From CAYSWV01 sp964434865 (GTDB taxonomy: Bacteria > Cyanobacteriota > Cyanobacteriia > Thermostichales > Thermostichaceae), in contig CAYSWV010000018.1 in assembly GCA_964434865.1 (NCBI GenBank), positions 13,288 through 77,287 of the forward strand: a DNA stretch of 64,000 nt, given 5' to 3'. Positions within the stretch are counted from its first letter, which is position 1; each line of letters starts with the position of its first letter. Both the position numbers and the translations under genes were made by a program. Under the pieces are notes generated by a model. That model did not search any database. It was not told where the DNA came from and was given only the letters and a program-made list of their open reading frames with translations. Positions 1 to 8,077 of the stretch are shown here, piece by piece.

Positions 1-3
1 GAG

Positions 4-2334
4 CTAAAATCGACTCACCAAGTTTACAGAGGCATGGGTACCCGGTTGAGCAAATCGAGCCACGTCGGGACCTTGGTTAAGAAAACGGACATCTGAGTAG
101 CGATAATATTCAGAATCGAACACGTTAAAGATACCAAAGTTGAGGCTGAGTTCATCATTCAAATTGTAGTAGCCCAATAGATCTACAACCGTGAAGCTAT
201 TAGGAATGAAAGGTAATGGAGCGGGTGGGTCTGGATCTCTCGGACCTTCTCGTGGAGGGACTCGGGGTTCACCGACAAAGGTAGCGATCAGGCGAGTTCC
301 CCATTTATCACCAGGATCGTCATAATGAAGACCAACCACAGCTTCAAAAGGGTTAATAGTGGCTAAAGGTTCATCATCAGTTAAGTTATCTCCAACAGCC
401 CAGGCCAGACTGGTGTTTAAACTCCATCCGGTTAAATCTGGGCTAAAGTAGTATTCACCAGTGGCTTCAATACCATAAATCCTAGCACGACTAACATTTT
501 GGGACTGGAAGAGATTAACCTCCGGTGCAGGGGGCCCACCCGGGATCCCAGTACCTGGCGGAGATGGTTCAGTGCCCACTTGAACAAAGGCTTCAATGAA
601 ATCATCATAAGTGTTATAAAACCCAGTAAGACTGAAACTCGCTTGGGGAAATACACCTCGCAGACCCACCTCAAAGCTATCACTGGTTTCAGGTTTTAGA
701 TCAGGATTGGATAGAGTTCGATAGCGGAAGAATCCACTGGTGAGATTGGTAAACCCGCTATTGACTTCATTGTACTGAGGTGCTCGGAATCCTCTTGCAT
801 ACTGGGCAACAAAGGTAAGATCCGAGGAAAGGTTCCAGATCAAACCGAGTTTGGGAGAGACAGCATCAGCATACAGACTGGTAGCTTCAGAACCATTAGC
901 TGCAAAAACTGGATCATTGAGAGGGTTCAAGTCGTAAATATCATAGCGAATACCGGGAATGAGGGTGAGATTGCCATTACCCCATTCAATTTCATCTTGA
1001 AGGTACAATCCCAATCGTGTCGTATCTGATTCTGGAAAATCTTTAGTGGGGAAGGTATCAGGAGGGATCGTTCGAGTTTGTTCACCCGTGGCCAGATCTG
1101 TCAGAATCCGATCTCTGGGCCGATCATTGCGAGTGACACTCCAGTCAATGCCATACACCACACGATGGAAAAGGCTTCCTGTTTGAAAATTAGTTTGAAA
1201 TTGGAGATCGGCCCCCCACAGATCACTAATGAGTTCATTAACGGTGTCACGACTGACTTGCGCCCCACTTTGCAAGATACGATTTTCGTCAAAACTGGTT
1301 TCACTAGTGGTCGCTGGCTGATAGTAGGCTTTGGCTGTGGCCACTTGGAAAATTTTCCCGTCTGGGTTGTCGTAGGTATACTCTAAACTGATCCGAATCC
1401 GTTCGGTGTCAATAGTTTCGTCAAAGTTTAAGATCCCACTGCCTAAGTTGATAGGTAGGGTCGTGGTGTCAGTATTCCGGTTAAAGTATTCACCTGTCAG
1501 TTTTAGATCACTATTTTCACTCAGACGATAAACAACTTTAGCCAGAACGTTATTACCATAGCCCTCTTGGGGATTATTAAACGTACTATTGCCAGCAAAA
1601 ATACGGGTTTCCTGAAAGTCTCGCCTGGTGTACATCAGTAGAGCTTCTAAACGGTCTTGACGTCCAGCCATCGCAAGTGTGTTAGTAAATCCTGTATTGC
1701 GGCCCGTCGCCTGATTTGAAAATCCTAAGTAGGTATCTCGACCTGTAAGTGCTAGCAAATCGGCAGGATCTAAAGTCGTAAAGGTTACGGCTCCACCTAA
1801 CGCGTCACTCCCATAAAGACTGGAGGCTGGACCCCGGATGATCTCAACTGTTTTTAGCGTTTCAAGCTCAAAAGAGTCCCGACCTAGTTGAAAGGGACCA
1901 AACTCAAATCGCTCGGGCTGTCGAATCCCATCAACTTGAATCAACACGCGATTCCCTTCCAGACCTCTAATGTTAAAGTCTTGAAAGCCATAGCGCAGAT
2001 TATCTCTCACCGAAATTCCTGGCTCATAGCGGACCAGATCACGAATGTCTTCAACCAAATTTTGTTTTAACTCCTCTTGTTCGATCACTGTGATGGTCGA
2101 TGATGAGTTATTGACTGTTCGGGGTGTACGGGTACCCGTTACAGTGATTTGTTGGAGATCAAAGACAGGTACTGTTGCCTCTGGACTATCTGCCTCGGTC
2201 TCTTCCAAAGCCTGAGCTGTGGTTACTGGTTGTTCGAGTTCAGTTTTCAACATAGGCTCAGCCAGAGCTGCCAGATGCCACCCTGAGAGATGTAAACCCA
2301 AGGCCAATAGGCTAGTTGTATGCAATCGTTTCAT
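4..2334 (-). CDS. TonB-dependent outer-membrane receptor
   Basis: A 776-residue receptor that would import a ligand such as a siderophore, haem or cobalamin across the outer membrane using TonB energy. The sequence shows a signal peptide in the first ~26 residues, a TonB-box-like QQITVTGTR segment near residue 61, a plug domain (about 70-185, with IRGLEGNRVLIQVDGIRQP and IIRGPASSLYGSDALGGAV-type motifs) and a long beta-barrel ending in the C-terminal Phe expected for BAM-assembled proteins. There is no N-terminal AMIN domain, which many cyanobacterial siderophore receptors carry. The gene is complete, with its stop at the very edge of the window. The substrate cannot be told from sequence. 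No transport partners lie on the visible side, and a cobalamin riboswitch was not seen upstream. Confidence 0.93.
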   Translation of the reverse strand: MKRLHTTSLLALGLHLSGWHLAALAEPMLKTELEQPVTTAQALEETEADSPEATVPVFDLQQITVTGTRTPRTVNNSSSTITVIEQEELKQNLVEDIRDLVRYEPGISVRDNLRYGFQDFNIRGLEGNRVLIQVDGIRQPERFEFGPFQLGRDSFELETLKTVEIIRGPASSLYGSDALGGAVTFTTLDPADLLALTGRDTYLGFSNQATGRNTGFTNTLAMAGRQDRLEALLMYTRRDFQETRIFAGNSTFNNPQEGYGNNVLAKVVYRLSENSDLKLTGEYFNRNTDTTTLPINLGSGILNFDETIDTERIRISLEYTYDNPDGKIFQVATAKAYYQPATTSETSFDENRILQSGAQVSRDTVNELISDLWGADLQFQTNFQTGSLFHRVVYGIDWSVTRNDRPRDRILTDLATGEQTRTIPPDTFPTKDFPESDTTRLGLYLQDEIEWGNGNLTLIPGIRYDIYDLNPLNDPVFAANGSEATSLYADAVSPKLGLIWNLSSDLTFVAQYARGFRAPQYNEVNSGFTNLTSGFFRYRTLSNPDLKPETSDSFEVGLRGVFPQASFSLTGFYNTYDDFIEAFVQVGTEPSPPGTGIPGGPPAPEVNLFQSQNVSRARIYGIEATGEYYFSPDLTGWSLNTSLAWAVGDNLTDDEPLATINPFEAVVGLHYDDPGDKWGTRLIATFVGEPRVPPREGPRDPDPPAPLPFIPNSFTVVDLLGYYNLNDELSLNFGIFNVFDSEYYRYSDVRFLNQGPDVARFAQPGTHASVNLVSRF

Positions 2335-2370
2335 AGCATTTCACAAAGATGTTTTGAGACTGAAGGTTAA

Positions 2371-2385
2371 GAGAATGAGATTGAG
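2371..2385 (-). promoter_or_regulatory. weak Fur-box-like sequence upstream of TonB receptor
   Basis: GAGAATGAGATTGAG lies 37-51 bases upstream of the receptor ATG and resembles the first two NATWAT-type hexamers of the iron-Fur box with several mismatches. Iron regulation would fit a TonB receptor, but the match is poor and the call is only a suggestion. Confidence 0.15.
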
Positions 2386-2461
2386 CAGGCTGATAGGGAC
2401 AGATCTGTCACCCAACTGAGATCTTGTAATAGACACAAGACTCTTTCAAGACCAGAGTGAA

Positions 2462-2509
2462 TTCAAGTAACTTGAACAAGCCCTTCCCTGAGAAAGAACA
2501 AGTTCAAGT
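2462..2509. promoter_or_regulatory. cluster of three TTCAAGT half-sites (possible operator)
   Basis: TTCAAGT (2462-2468) and its inverted copy ACTTGAA (2470-2476) form a near-perfect dyad, and a third copy TTCAAGT lies at 2503-2509. The cluster sits 128-175 bases upstream of the TonB receptor start and 240 bases before the promoter of the predicted small RNA. Arrays of half-sites like this are typical of a dimeric activator or repressor. The regulator is unknown. Confidence 0.3.
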
Positions 2510-2750
2510 AGTATTAGGCTAATGAGAAGTATGAGCAACAAGCTCTGTTCGAGTAGAATATCAGAGACTTTCTGCTATTGCAAGATATTCCCATCAACTG
2601 TTCCTGGCGTCATAAGAAAAGCTGGTGATGTCGATTAGTGTCTTGAGGGAAACTCTGTCTAAGACAGGCCTAAAGCTTGACCATGACCTTAGTCAGAGAA
2701 GATCTGTAACGATACACAAGCTGGATTTCCAAAAAACTTGCTTTTCCTTC

Positions 2751-2779
2751 TTGCAATTAACTTCTAATAAGACTACAGT
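2751..2779 (+). promoter_or_regulatory. sigma-70-type promoter of predicted small RNA
   Basis: TTGCAA at 2751-2756 and TACAGT at 2774-2779 are separated by exactly 17 bases, which predicts a start near 2786. The element faces the terminator at 2815-2861 with no open reading frame between. Confidence 0.4.
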
Positions 2780-2785
2780 ATATTT

Positions 2786-2861
2786 GGTGTATTCATTTCC
2801 CTGATATCCACCTCGAGCGAGATGTTTGAGTGCGGGGCTTAATTCATCTCGCTCCTTTTTT
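2786..2861 (+). ncRNA. predicted 76-nt small RNA
   Basis: A short transcription unit is predicted from a promoter (TTGCAA-N17-TACAGT) to a strong intrinsic terminator. It would have a 29-nt unstructured 5' part rich in pyrimidines, then the terminator hairpin. It does not carry the conserved Yfr1 core ACUCCUCACAC, and I could not match it to Yfr2 or other known cyanobacterial RNAs. The small size, unpaired 5' end and terminal hairpin are what a trans-acting sRNA looks like. The position between a TonB receptor and a secreted lipase says nothing certain about targets. Confidence 0.35.
2815..2861 (+). terminator. rho-independent terminator
   Basis: A perfect 10-bp stem, GAGCGAGATG (2815-2824) with CATCTCGCTC (2845-2854), encloses a 20-base loop and is followed by CTTTTTT (2855-2861). 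The T-run exists only on the + side, so it does not serve the - strand lipase gene that reads toward it. It must end a + transcript starting in this gap. Confidence 0.7.
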
Positions 2862-3167
2862 CAAAAATCTAAAAGGGTTTACCCAGCCAGTGTATTGAAT
2901 GATTTGGTACTTCTTATTTAATTGCTCTCCATTCAGTATGGTGTAAATTCTAAGAAGATCAAGGGTTACCATTCTCTGGTTCAATGATTGTCTAAGTTTC
3001 TCTCTCCAGCAAAACGTCCTTCGCTGGCTTCGTTGATTTCGAGGTCAGCTTTTTTTAGATGGGATCCTTGTTTGAATTCTTAACATTACTAACTGATTTG
3101 GGAACTAGCCGCTAGGTAAGCGCCAGAAAAGGCTTGTGGGTAAAGCATCTATATTTGGTCTTCATTT

Positions 3168-4676
3168 TCAATCAACTTTAGCTAAGAGATCACCTAGAGG
3201 TGTGCAGCCTCCGCATGGACAGATCTCAGTTGCTTCGAAAATGAGATTGCAGATCAGTTTTTCAAGACTGACGACAATGGCTTCACTGAGTAGCTCAGAA
3301 GGATCTAGTGTTTTGCCTAGATAGCATTGTTGGGTCATGTAAGTTGTTAGATCATCAATTCCATATAGCTCGCTATACCGGGTGGTATGTTGATAGGCGG
3401 CCTGCTCCAGAAAGGTCAAGAAGGTTTTAACTTCTGCTTGCAGTTGTCTTTGAACTTCTGATTCTTGGTCCAGAACTGTTAGGCGTTGATCCTGATTTTC
3501 GTACAGAAATGTAAATAGTTTGGGGGCTTTGCTCGGATCATTGACAGCTGCTTCAGTAAGTGCTGGACTGAGCTTAAATGCAATTTGAGTGGCTACTGTA
3601 TCTAGATCAGGTGGTGCCATCAGGACATTGGATCTTTGGCACTGAGGCGTTGCTGGAACCGGTAAGTCTACTGCTGATAACCGTGAGCGGGTATCGGGAA
3701 TCAGTTGGGTGTAATTACCTGAAGCAGCGTTTTCTTCGGCTACCTTGACCCATTGTTTCAATAAGTCATCGGGTTGAATTTTAAATTCATACAAGTAAGG
3801 GATCACCTTTAAGAGGCCTTCATTCCAAGCATAAGGAACAACATCTAACGCATTCCAAACTCTGATGGTATTGCACTCTAATCTATCGCTGTAATAAGTT
3901 GAAAAATCTTTATTTCCAGGTGTGGCCCCAGCTGTGGGATAGACTGACAGAGTAATGGGATGCGTGCTGAGCCATTTGGCTTGTTGATTATTAATCGGAT
4001 GGTTATGAGTCCATTGAGCTTGTTGATCTAGGAGAGCTAAGGCTAATACGGGAGAGAGAGCACCGCCTAAACTATGGCCCACTACCACTAACTCCATACT
4101 CTGATCTGGGTGAGTCTTGACTACACCGTCTAAGAATTCAATTATAGTTTGATCATGAGATTTCATGTTTAGCAAGATTTGCAACCCAGTAGAAGTTCCC
4201 TGGGCTAGCTTAGGTTGTAATCCTGCAGGAACAAACTCTGGATAAGGCCAATCCACTTGTGAAGTCACATCAAAATCCTCAACCAACCAATCATAAAAGG
4301 AGATCGGGTTGGTTCCAGCTGTGGCAATCACATAGGTATTCTCTCGTTGAGCCACATACAACGTGTTATTTGAAACTAAAGACTGAGGTCGTTCATAGAC
4401 AACCGGACCCCAACCGATCTGCCAATCTCCGATGTAGTTTTTGACTGTTGGATCATCTAAGGCAGACCGAATATTTTGATCCAGCTGTTCCTGCAGTTGC
4501 TGTTGTGTCCCTAGTTGATCAGAAACTGCATTGGATAAAAGGGAGAGAGCAAAGGCAGCCTGATCCTGGGTGTACTGAGGTGATGGTGTGACGGCAGATA
4601 CTGGCATAGCCAAGACCCAAAGCCAAATGATGCAACCACAGAGAAATAGTTTACCTAGTTGTTGAGTCAATCGCAT
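3168..4676 (-). CDS. secreted class 3 lipase-like alpha/beta hydrolase
   Basis: A 502-residue exported hydrolase. Residues 1-28 form a signal peptide with a hydrophobic core and an AxA-like site (MPVSAVT). The nucleophile elbow GHSLGG (residues 200-205, Ser202) follows the hydrophobic strand MELVVV, as in lipase family 3, and NALDVVPYAW near residue 275 is placed like the catalytic-Asp loop. The C-terminal ~130 residues contain a cysteine-rich end (CPCGGC). It would cleave an ester, perhaps a lipid, in the periplasm or outside the cell. It is transcribed away from the esterase at 4995, with 318 bases between them. Confidence 0.8.
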   Translation of the reverse strand: MRLTQQLGKLFLCGCIIWLWVLAMPVSAVTPSPQYTQDQAAFALSLLSNAVSDQLGTQQQLQEQLDQNIRSALDDPTVKNYIGDWQIGWGPVVYERPQSLVSNNTLYVAQRENTYVIATAGTNPISFYDWLVEDFDVTSQVDWPYPEFVPAGLQPKLAQGTSTGLQILLNMKSHDQTIIEFLDGVVKTHPDQSMELVVVGHSLGGALSPVLALALLDQQAQWTHNHPINNQQAKWLSTHPITLSVYPTAGATPGNKDFSTYYSDRLECNTIRVWNALDVVPYAWNEGLLKVIPYLYEFKIQPDDLLKQWVKVAEENAASGNYTQLIPDTRSRLSAVDLPVPATPQCQRSNVLMAPPDLDTVATQIAFKLSPALTEAAVNDPSKAPKLFTFLYENQDQRLTVLDQESEVQRQLQAEVKTFLTFLEQAAYQHTTRYSELYGIDDLTTYMTQQCYLGKTLDPSELLSEAIVVSLEKLICNLIFEATEICPCGGCTPLGDLLAKVD

Positions 4677-4994
4677 GCCAAACCTCCATCAAATCAGTTC
4701 ACTGAACAGTAGCTATGAAGTTAAATCGATCTACCATACCCAGGATCAAATCTTTACAAAAGGAGGGCATCATGGAGTCATCTGTAGTATAGATATTTAA
4801 GGTTAAATCTATGATTTGTCCAGCTTATCCTAAAATCTAGGGATAAAACTAGTCAAGATCACTCTACTGTATTAAATGTAACAAGCTGACTGTTTTGAGA
4901 GTATCTTAAGTCACTAGTAGAGTTTTGTTTATGAGAAACTATAGTCAACTATAGTCAAACTGATGTGGGTTTGTGTCTCTGGAGATCTATGCTA
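4677..4994. other. divergent intergenic region between two secreted hydrolases
   Basis: This 318-bp gap should hold both promoters for the lipase (-) and the esterase (+). The only clear structure is a tandem 10-bp repeat at 4938-4957 just before the esterase start; each copy contains TATAGT, which could act as a -10 element. Confidence 0.4.
4938..4957 (+). repeat. tandem 10-bp repeat ACTATAGTCA x2
   Basis: Two perfect adjacent copies of ACTATAGTCA lie at 4938-4947 and 4948-4957, 38 bases upstream of the esterase start. They may be a regulator site or duplicated -10 elements. Confidence 0.6.
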
Positions 4995-5999
4995 ATGAAA
5001 AAAGGGATTCGATTTTTGGGATGGGTGTTGTGTTTTTGTTGTCTGCTTTTGCTCATGGGTGTTAAGGGTGCTAGAGCTGAAATCACTGTGCAATCTAATC
5101 TCAGTGGTCAGAACTTTATCAATCATAATGGGGTCCAGCGTGAGTACTATGTTTATCAACCAGCTGATTTGAAGTTTCCAGCTCGTACTATGATCATTCT
5201 TCATGGTGGCGGTGGTAATGCTAAGGGCTTGTATGTGGAAGCGTCCTTGCGAGATCTGGCTCAGACCTATGGATGGTTACTCCTCTTTCCTCAAGGTATT
5301 AACAATAGCTGGAATAGTAGTATCTACCCAACAGCAGTCAATGGAACGGTCACGACAGCTGACGATCTGGGCTTTTTGAAACAGTTAATTGGCTTGACAG
5401 TCCAGCAAGGGTACACCGAGTCAGATGCTGTGGTGATGACGGGGGCTTCTCGTGGCGGGTTGATGACCACACGGTTTGCTTGTGATGAAAGTCTGTTACT
5501 CGCTGGTTTTGGCATTGGAATTGCAACTCAAAATTATGAAAACCCTTGTAATCCACAACAAAACTTGCAAGCTTTTTTCTTGAATGGAACTGTTGATCCG
5601 TTAATGCCCTTCAATGGCAGAATTGACAGAAGTAGGGATACAGAGCACGTTGTAGGGACTTTGAGTGTTGCACAATTGATCAGTATTTGGACACAGGTTA
5701 ACCGCTGCCAAGGTGATCCCATGATTCATCGCCAAGAACCGTTGAATGACTGCCATCCTCCCTCTCGTTGGGCTAAGACCACTCAAGATATCACAACCCT
5801 AGAATTACATGATTATGAAACGTGTTCAAAGCCGATCCGTCAGTTTGTGGTGTACGGGATGGGACATACATGGCCTAAAGGCAGTGCCTGTTTACCGGAA
5901 TCCCCTGACTGTAACCTTCTGCGAAGAACCTACCAACTTGATGCTGATGCCGCCATGTTTGAATACTTTGATAATATTGGCAAGCCTGCTCAAGCTTGA
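4995..5999 (+). CDS. secreted PHB-depolymerase/feruloyl-esterase-type hydrolase
   Basis: An alpha/beta hydrolase of the LpqC/esterase-PHB family. I chose the ATG at 4995 (334 residues) because it has GGAG ten bases upstream and gives a classical signal peptide starting MKKG and ending in ARA; an ATG at 4965 is in frame but adds an odd leader. Motifs: oxyanion segment ILHGGGGNAKG, nucleophile GASRGG (Ser152), Asp candidate in LNGTVDPLMPF, His in GMGHTWPKG (about residue 302). Paired cysteines late in the protein fit export. Substrate may be a polyester, a feruloyl sugar ester or another ester. It lies divergent to a second secreted hydrolase. Confidence 0.82.
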   Translation: MKKGIRFLGWVLCFCCLLLLMGVKGARAEITVQSNLSGQNFINHNGVQREYYVYQPADLKFPARTMIILHGGGGNAKGLYVEASLRDLAQTYGWLLLFPQGINNSWNSSIYPTAVNGTVTTADDLGFLKQLIGLTVQQGYTESDAVVMTGASRGGLMTTRFACDESLLLAGFGIGIATQNYENPCNPQQNLQAFFLNGTVDPLMPFNGRIDRSRDTEHVVGTLSVAQLISIWTQVNRCQGDPMIHRQEPLNDCHPPSRWAKTTQDITTLELHDYETCSKPIRQFVVYGMGHTWPKGSACLPESPDCNLLRRTYQLDADAAMFEYFDNIGKPAQA

Positions 6000-6284
6000 G
6001 ACAGACTATGAAGCCGATCATACAGCACATAGCGATCGCGACCTTCAGCTTTTGCTCTGTATAAGGCTTGATCAGCTAGATGAATTAACTGCTCAGGTGA
6101 ACTAGCACCAGCTGGCATTTGACTCACAACCCCCAGACTAATGGAAACAATAGGTCCCGCTTCAGACAACAGGTGGGGAATGGCTAGCTCTCTAATAGCG
6201 TGTTGGATTGGTTCCACAAGGGTAACGGCACCACCTGCTAAAACCAACTTATAAAATTTAAGATCTGCTACACCACAAGTGACT
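5990..6284 (-). pseudogene. C-terminal remnant of a GGDEF diguanylate cyclase
   Basis: The - frame encodes the last third of a GGDEF domain: AGGAVTLVEPIQHAIREL, then VSISLGV, LIHLADQALYRAK and GRDRYVLY, all in family order. The active-site GGEEF motif and everything upstream are missing; the frame is closed by a stop at 6284-6286, and only a TTG at 6245-6247 could start it. The stop end overlaps the 3' end of the convergent esterase by 10 bases. It is almost certainly a dead fragment left after a deletion or rearrangement. It contains one of only two HIP1 octamers seen (6032-6039). Confidence 0.7.
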
Positions 6285-6528
6285 CACAAGGAATCCGAGC
6301 ACTCAGAACTGAGGTTACCTCTTCATGGGTATAAACTTCAAGAAAAGATTCAGATGTAGTTTTGAATACTACTGTACTGAGAGGCAAGACAACCCGCTCT
6401 AATGCTGCACCGTTAGCATTTGGAAGACGCACAATTTGCATACTAGAGGTCTGGTTAACATATCGGCAGACAACTAATTTTTCTATAAAAGTTGAGACAC
6501 GAGCAGGAGGAGTAAGAGTGGTAACCAT
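6268..6528 (-). CDS. DUF1830 family protein
   Basis: An 86-residue protein of the cyanobacterial DUF1830 family, recognised by the series CRYVNQTSSMQIVRLPNA, ERVVLP, FKTTSESFLEVYT and SARIPCESLVV. The function of the family is not known. It lies directly upstream of the GGDEF remnant on the same strand and overlaps its open frame, so the remnant probably lies where a neighbouring gene was lost. The length matches the family, so this copy looks intact. Confidence 0.75.
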   Translation of the reverse strand: MVTTLTPPARVSTFIEKLVVCRYVNQTSSMQIVRLPNANGAALERVVLPLSTVVFKTTSESFLEVYTHEEVTSVLSARIPCESLVV

Positions 6529-6665
6529 GCCGGAGGATCCAATAATTTCTAGCTAGTCTACTGTCCCCGTGTATCAGTTTTTGTAACACTATTAACAGTT
6601 TCCTGATTTAATTAAGAAACCCAACAAAAGATCCCACCGTGTTAAGGGAAAACAAATCTGCTATT

Positions 6666-7901
6666 CTAAAGCACATAACTCTTAATAAAGTCTAAAATCT
6701 TGTGAGCCATTTCGATCTTAGGACTGTAGGGCAGAGTTTGTTGTTGACCGGATCGGCTCAAGATCACAGCTTGATTCCATGAACTCGCAAATCCACTATC
6801 GGGTTGATCAATAGGGTTGGCTACGATGGCATCGAGATCTTTGGCGACTAACTTGGCTTGAGCAGGTGGAACGGGGTCGCCCGTTTGAGCTGCAAACCCA
6901 ATTAACCGCTGGTGAGGCTGTTTGTATGTGTTGAGATCTTGCAGAATATCTGGAATCAGTTCTAAGGCTAAGTTCAAGGGTAAGTCGGCTTTAGGTAACT
7001 TGGTTGTGTGTACTTGGCTGGGTCGGATATCGCCAACGGCAGCCGCCATAATCACTAGATCCACCTCAGGTAGGTGAGTCAACAGAGTTTGATGCATCTG
7101 TTCAGAACTATCAACTGCCAGCCCACGTATGTTTAGACCTGTCAGCTCCGGTATACGATCAGGATCAGGGGTAGGCCCATGAACATAAGTGACTTGAGCA
7201 CCTCGTAAGGCAGCTGCTGTTGCTAAAGCCATGCCCATTCGACCTGATGCAGGATTACCAATAAATCGAACCTGATCGATGGGTTCACGAGTGCCTCCCC
7301 CACTAATTAAAATCCGCTGCCCCTGCCAGTCTCGCTGCCCTTGAGTCCAGATCATGGCCACTAAGGCTAGCTCCAAGAGATCGGGTTCTACCAGGCGACC
7401 TTGACCTTCTGTATCACAGGCTAATCGTCCATGATGGGGCATGAGGGTCCAATATCGAGTCAAATGCGTCAGTGATTGCCAGTTAGCCTGAACGGTAGGA
7501 GCTTGCCACATCTGCGTATTCATGGCTGGGGCTACGAGGATTGGGCAGGCGGAAGCCAAAACCACATTAGTCAGTAGCGTGTCAGCCATACCGTGGACTA
7601 ATTTAGCCAGTGTGTTCGCAGTTAGAGGGGCGATCAGCATGACCTCGGCCCATTCTGCTAGGTCAATATGGAGAGGCCGGCCAAAGCGAGGGTTCCAAAA
7701 ATCACTGTCAGTGTAGGCAGGCTGTCGAGAGAGTGTCGAAAAGGTTAGTGCTGAGACAAAAGTTTCAGCTTGAGGGGTTAGAATGACTCGGACAGAGGCG
7801 CCCTGCTTGGCTAGTGTAGAGACTAGTGTACAGATCTTGTAGGCAGCGATACCGCCACAAACCCCAATTAAAACAGGCCGATCGTGCCAAAAGTCTGTCA
7901 T
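6666..7901 (-). CDS. coaBC: bifunctional phosphopantothenoylcysteine decarboxylase / phosphopantothenate-cysteine ligase
   Basis: A 411-residue CoaBC (Dfp), which makes 4'-phosphopantetheine precursor for coenzyme A in two steps in the cytosol. The N-terminal half is the FMN-dependent decarboxylase (VCGGIAAYK at residues 14-22, PLTANTLAKLVHGMADTLL, and PAMNTQMW with the conserved Asn). The C-terminal half is the CTP-dependent ligase (ISGGGTREPIDQVRFIGN, SGRMGMALA, AAAVGDIRP, KLPK). Length is normal for the fused bacterial enzyme. It reads alone on the - strand, divergent from the methyltransferase at 8078. Confidence 0.97.
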   Translation of the reverse strand: MTDFWHDRPVLIGVCGGIAAYKICTLVSTLAKQGASVRVILTPQAETFVSALTFSTLSRQPAYTDSDFWNPRFGRPLHIDLAEWAEVMLIAPLTANTLAKLVHGMADTLLTNVVLASACPILVAPAMNTQMWQAPTVQANWQSLTHLTRYWTLMPHHGRLACDTEGQGRLVEPDLLELALVAMIWTQGQRDWQGQRILISGGGTREPIDQVRFIGNPASGRMGMALATAAALRGAQVTYVHGPTPDPDRIPELTGLNIRGLAVDSSEQMHQTLLTHLPEVDLVIMAAAVGDIRPSQVHTTKLPKADLPLNLALELIPDILQDLNTYKQPHQRLIGFAAQTGDPVPPAQAKLVAKDLDAIVANPIDQPDSGFASSWNQAVILSRSGQQQTLPYSPKIEMAHKILDFIKSYVL

Positions 7902-8077
7902 GGTTAATCCTCATGCTGAGCTTGAGTTTTGTTACTTGAGCAGTCCAGCTACTCGATCAGCATCCTAACGCTTAGCCAGTCCTGAAAGATAAGTTTGGTG
8001 TAGAAGCTACTCGTCCCCCTGAAAGTGAGGTATCCTGCAGATCCTTTACTCACAACATCTCCTATCGACTGATCAGA

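Larger units (their letters stand above)
2335..3167. other. 833-bp intergenic region
   Basis: No credible protein gene was found between the TonB receptor start and the lipase stop. The interval carries the TTCAAGT cluster, a weak Fur-like site and the predicted small RNA unit at 2751-2861. The remaining 300 bases up to the lipase gene show nothing recognisable; a 62-codon frame at 3136-3324 overlaps the lipase antisense and has no supporting features. Confidence 0.5.

Noticed and set aside
1078..1386. 102-codon + frame inside the TonB receptor
   Set aside because: Antisense shadow; no ribosome site and no family features.
2335..2800. Cobalamin or other riboswitch upstream of the TonB receptor
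   Set aside because: No B12-box or other known aptamer consensus was found on the - strand.
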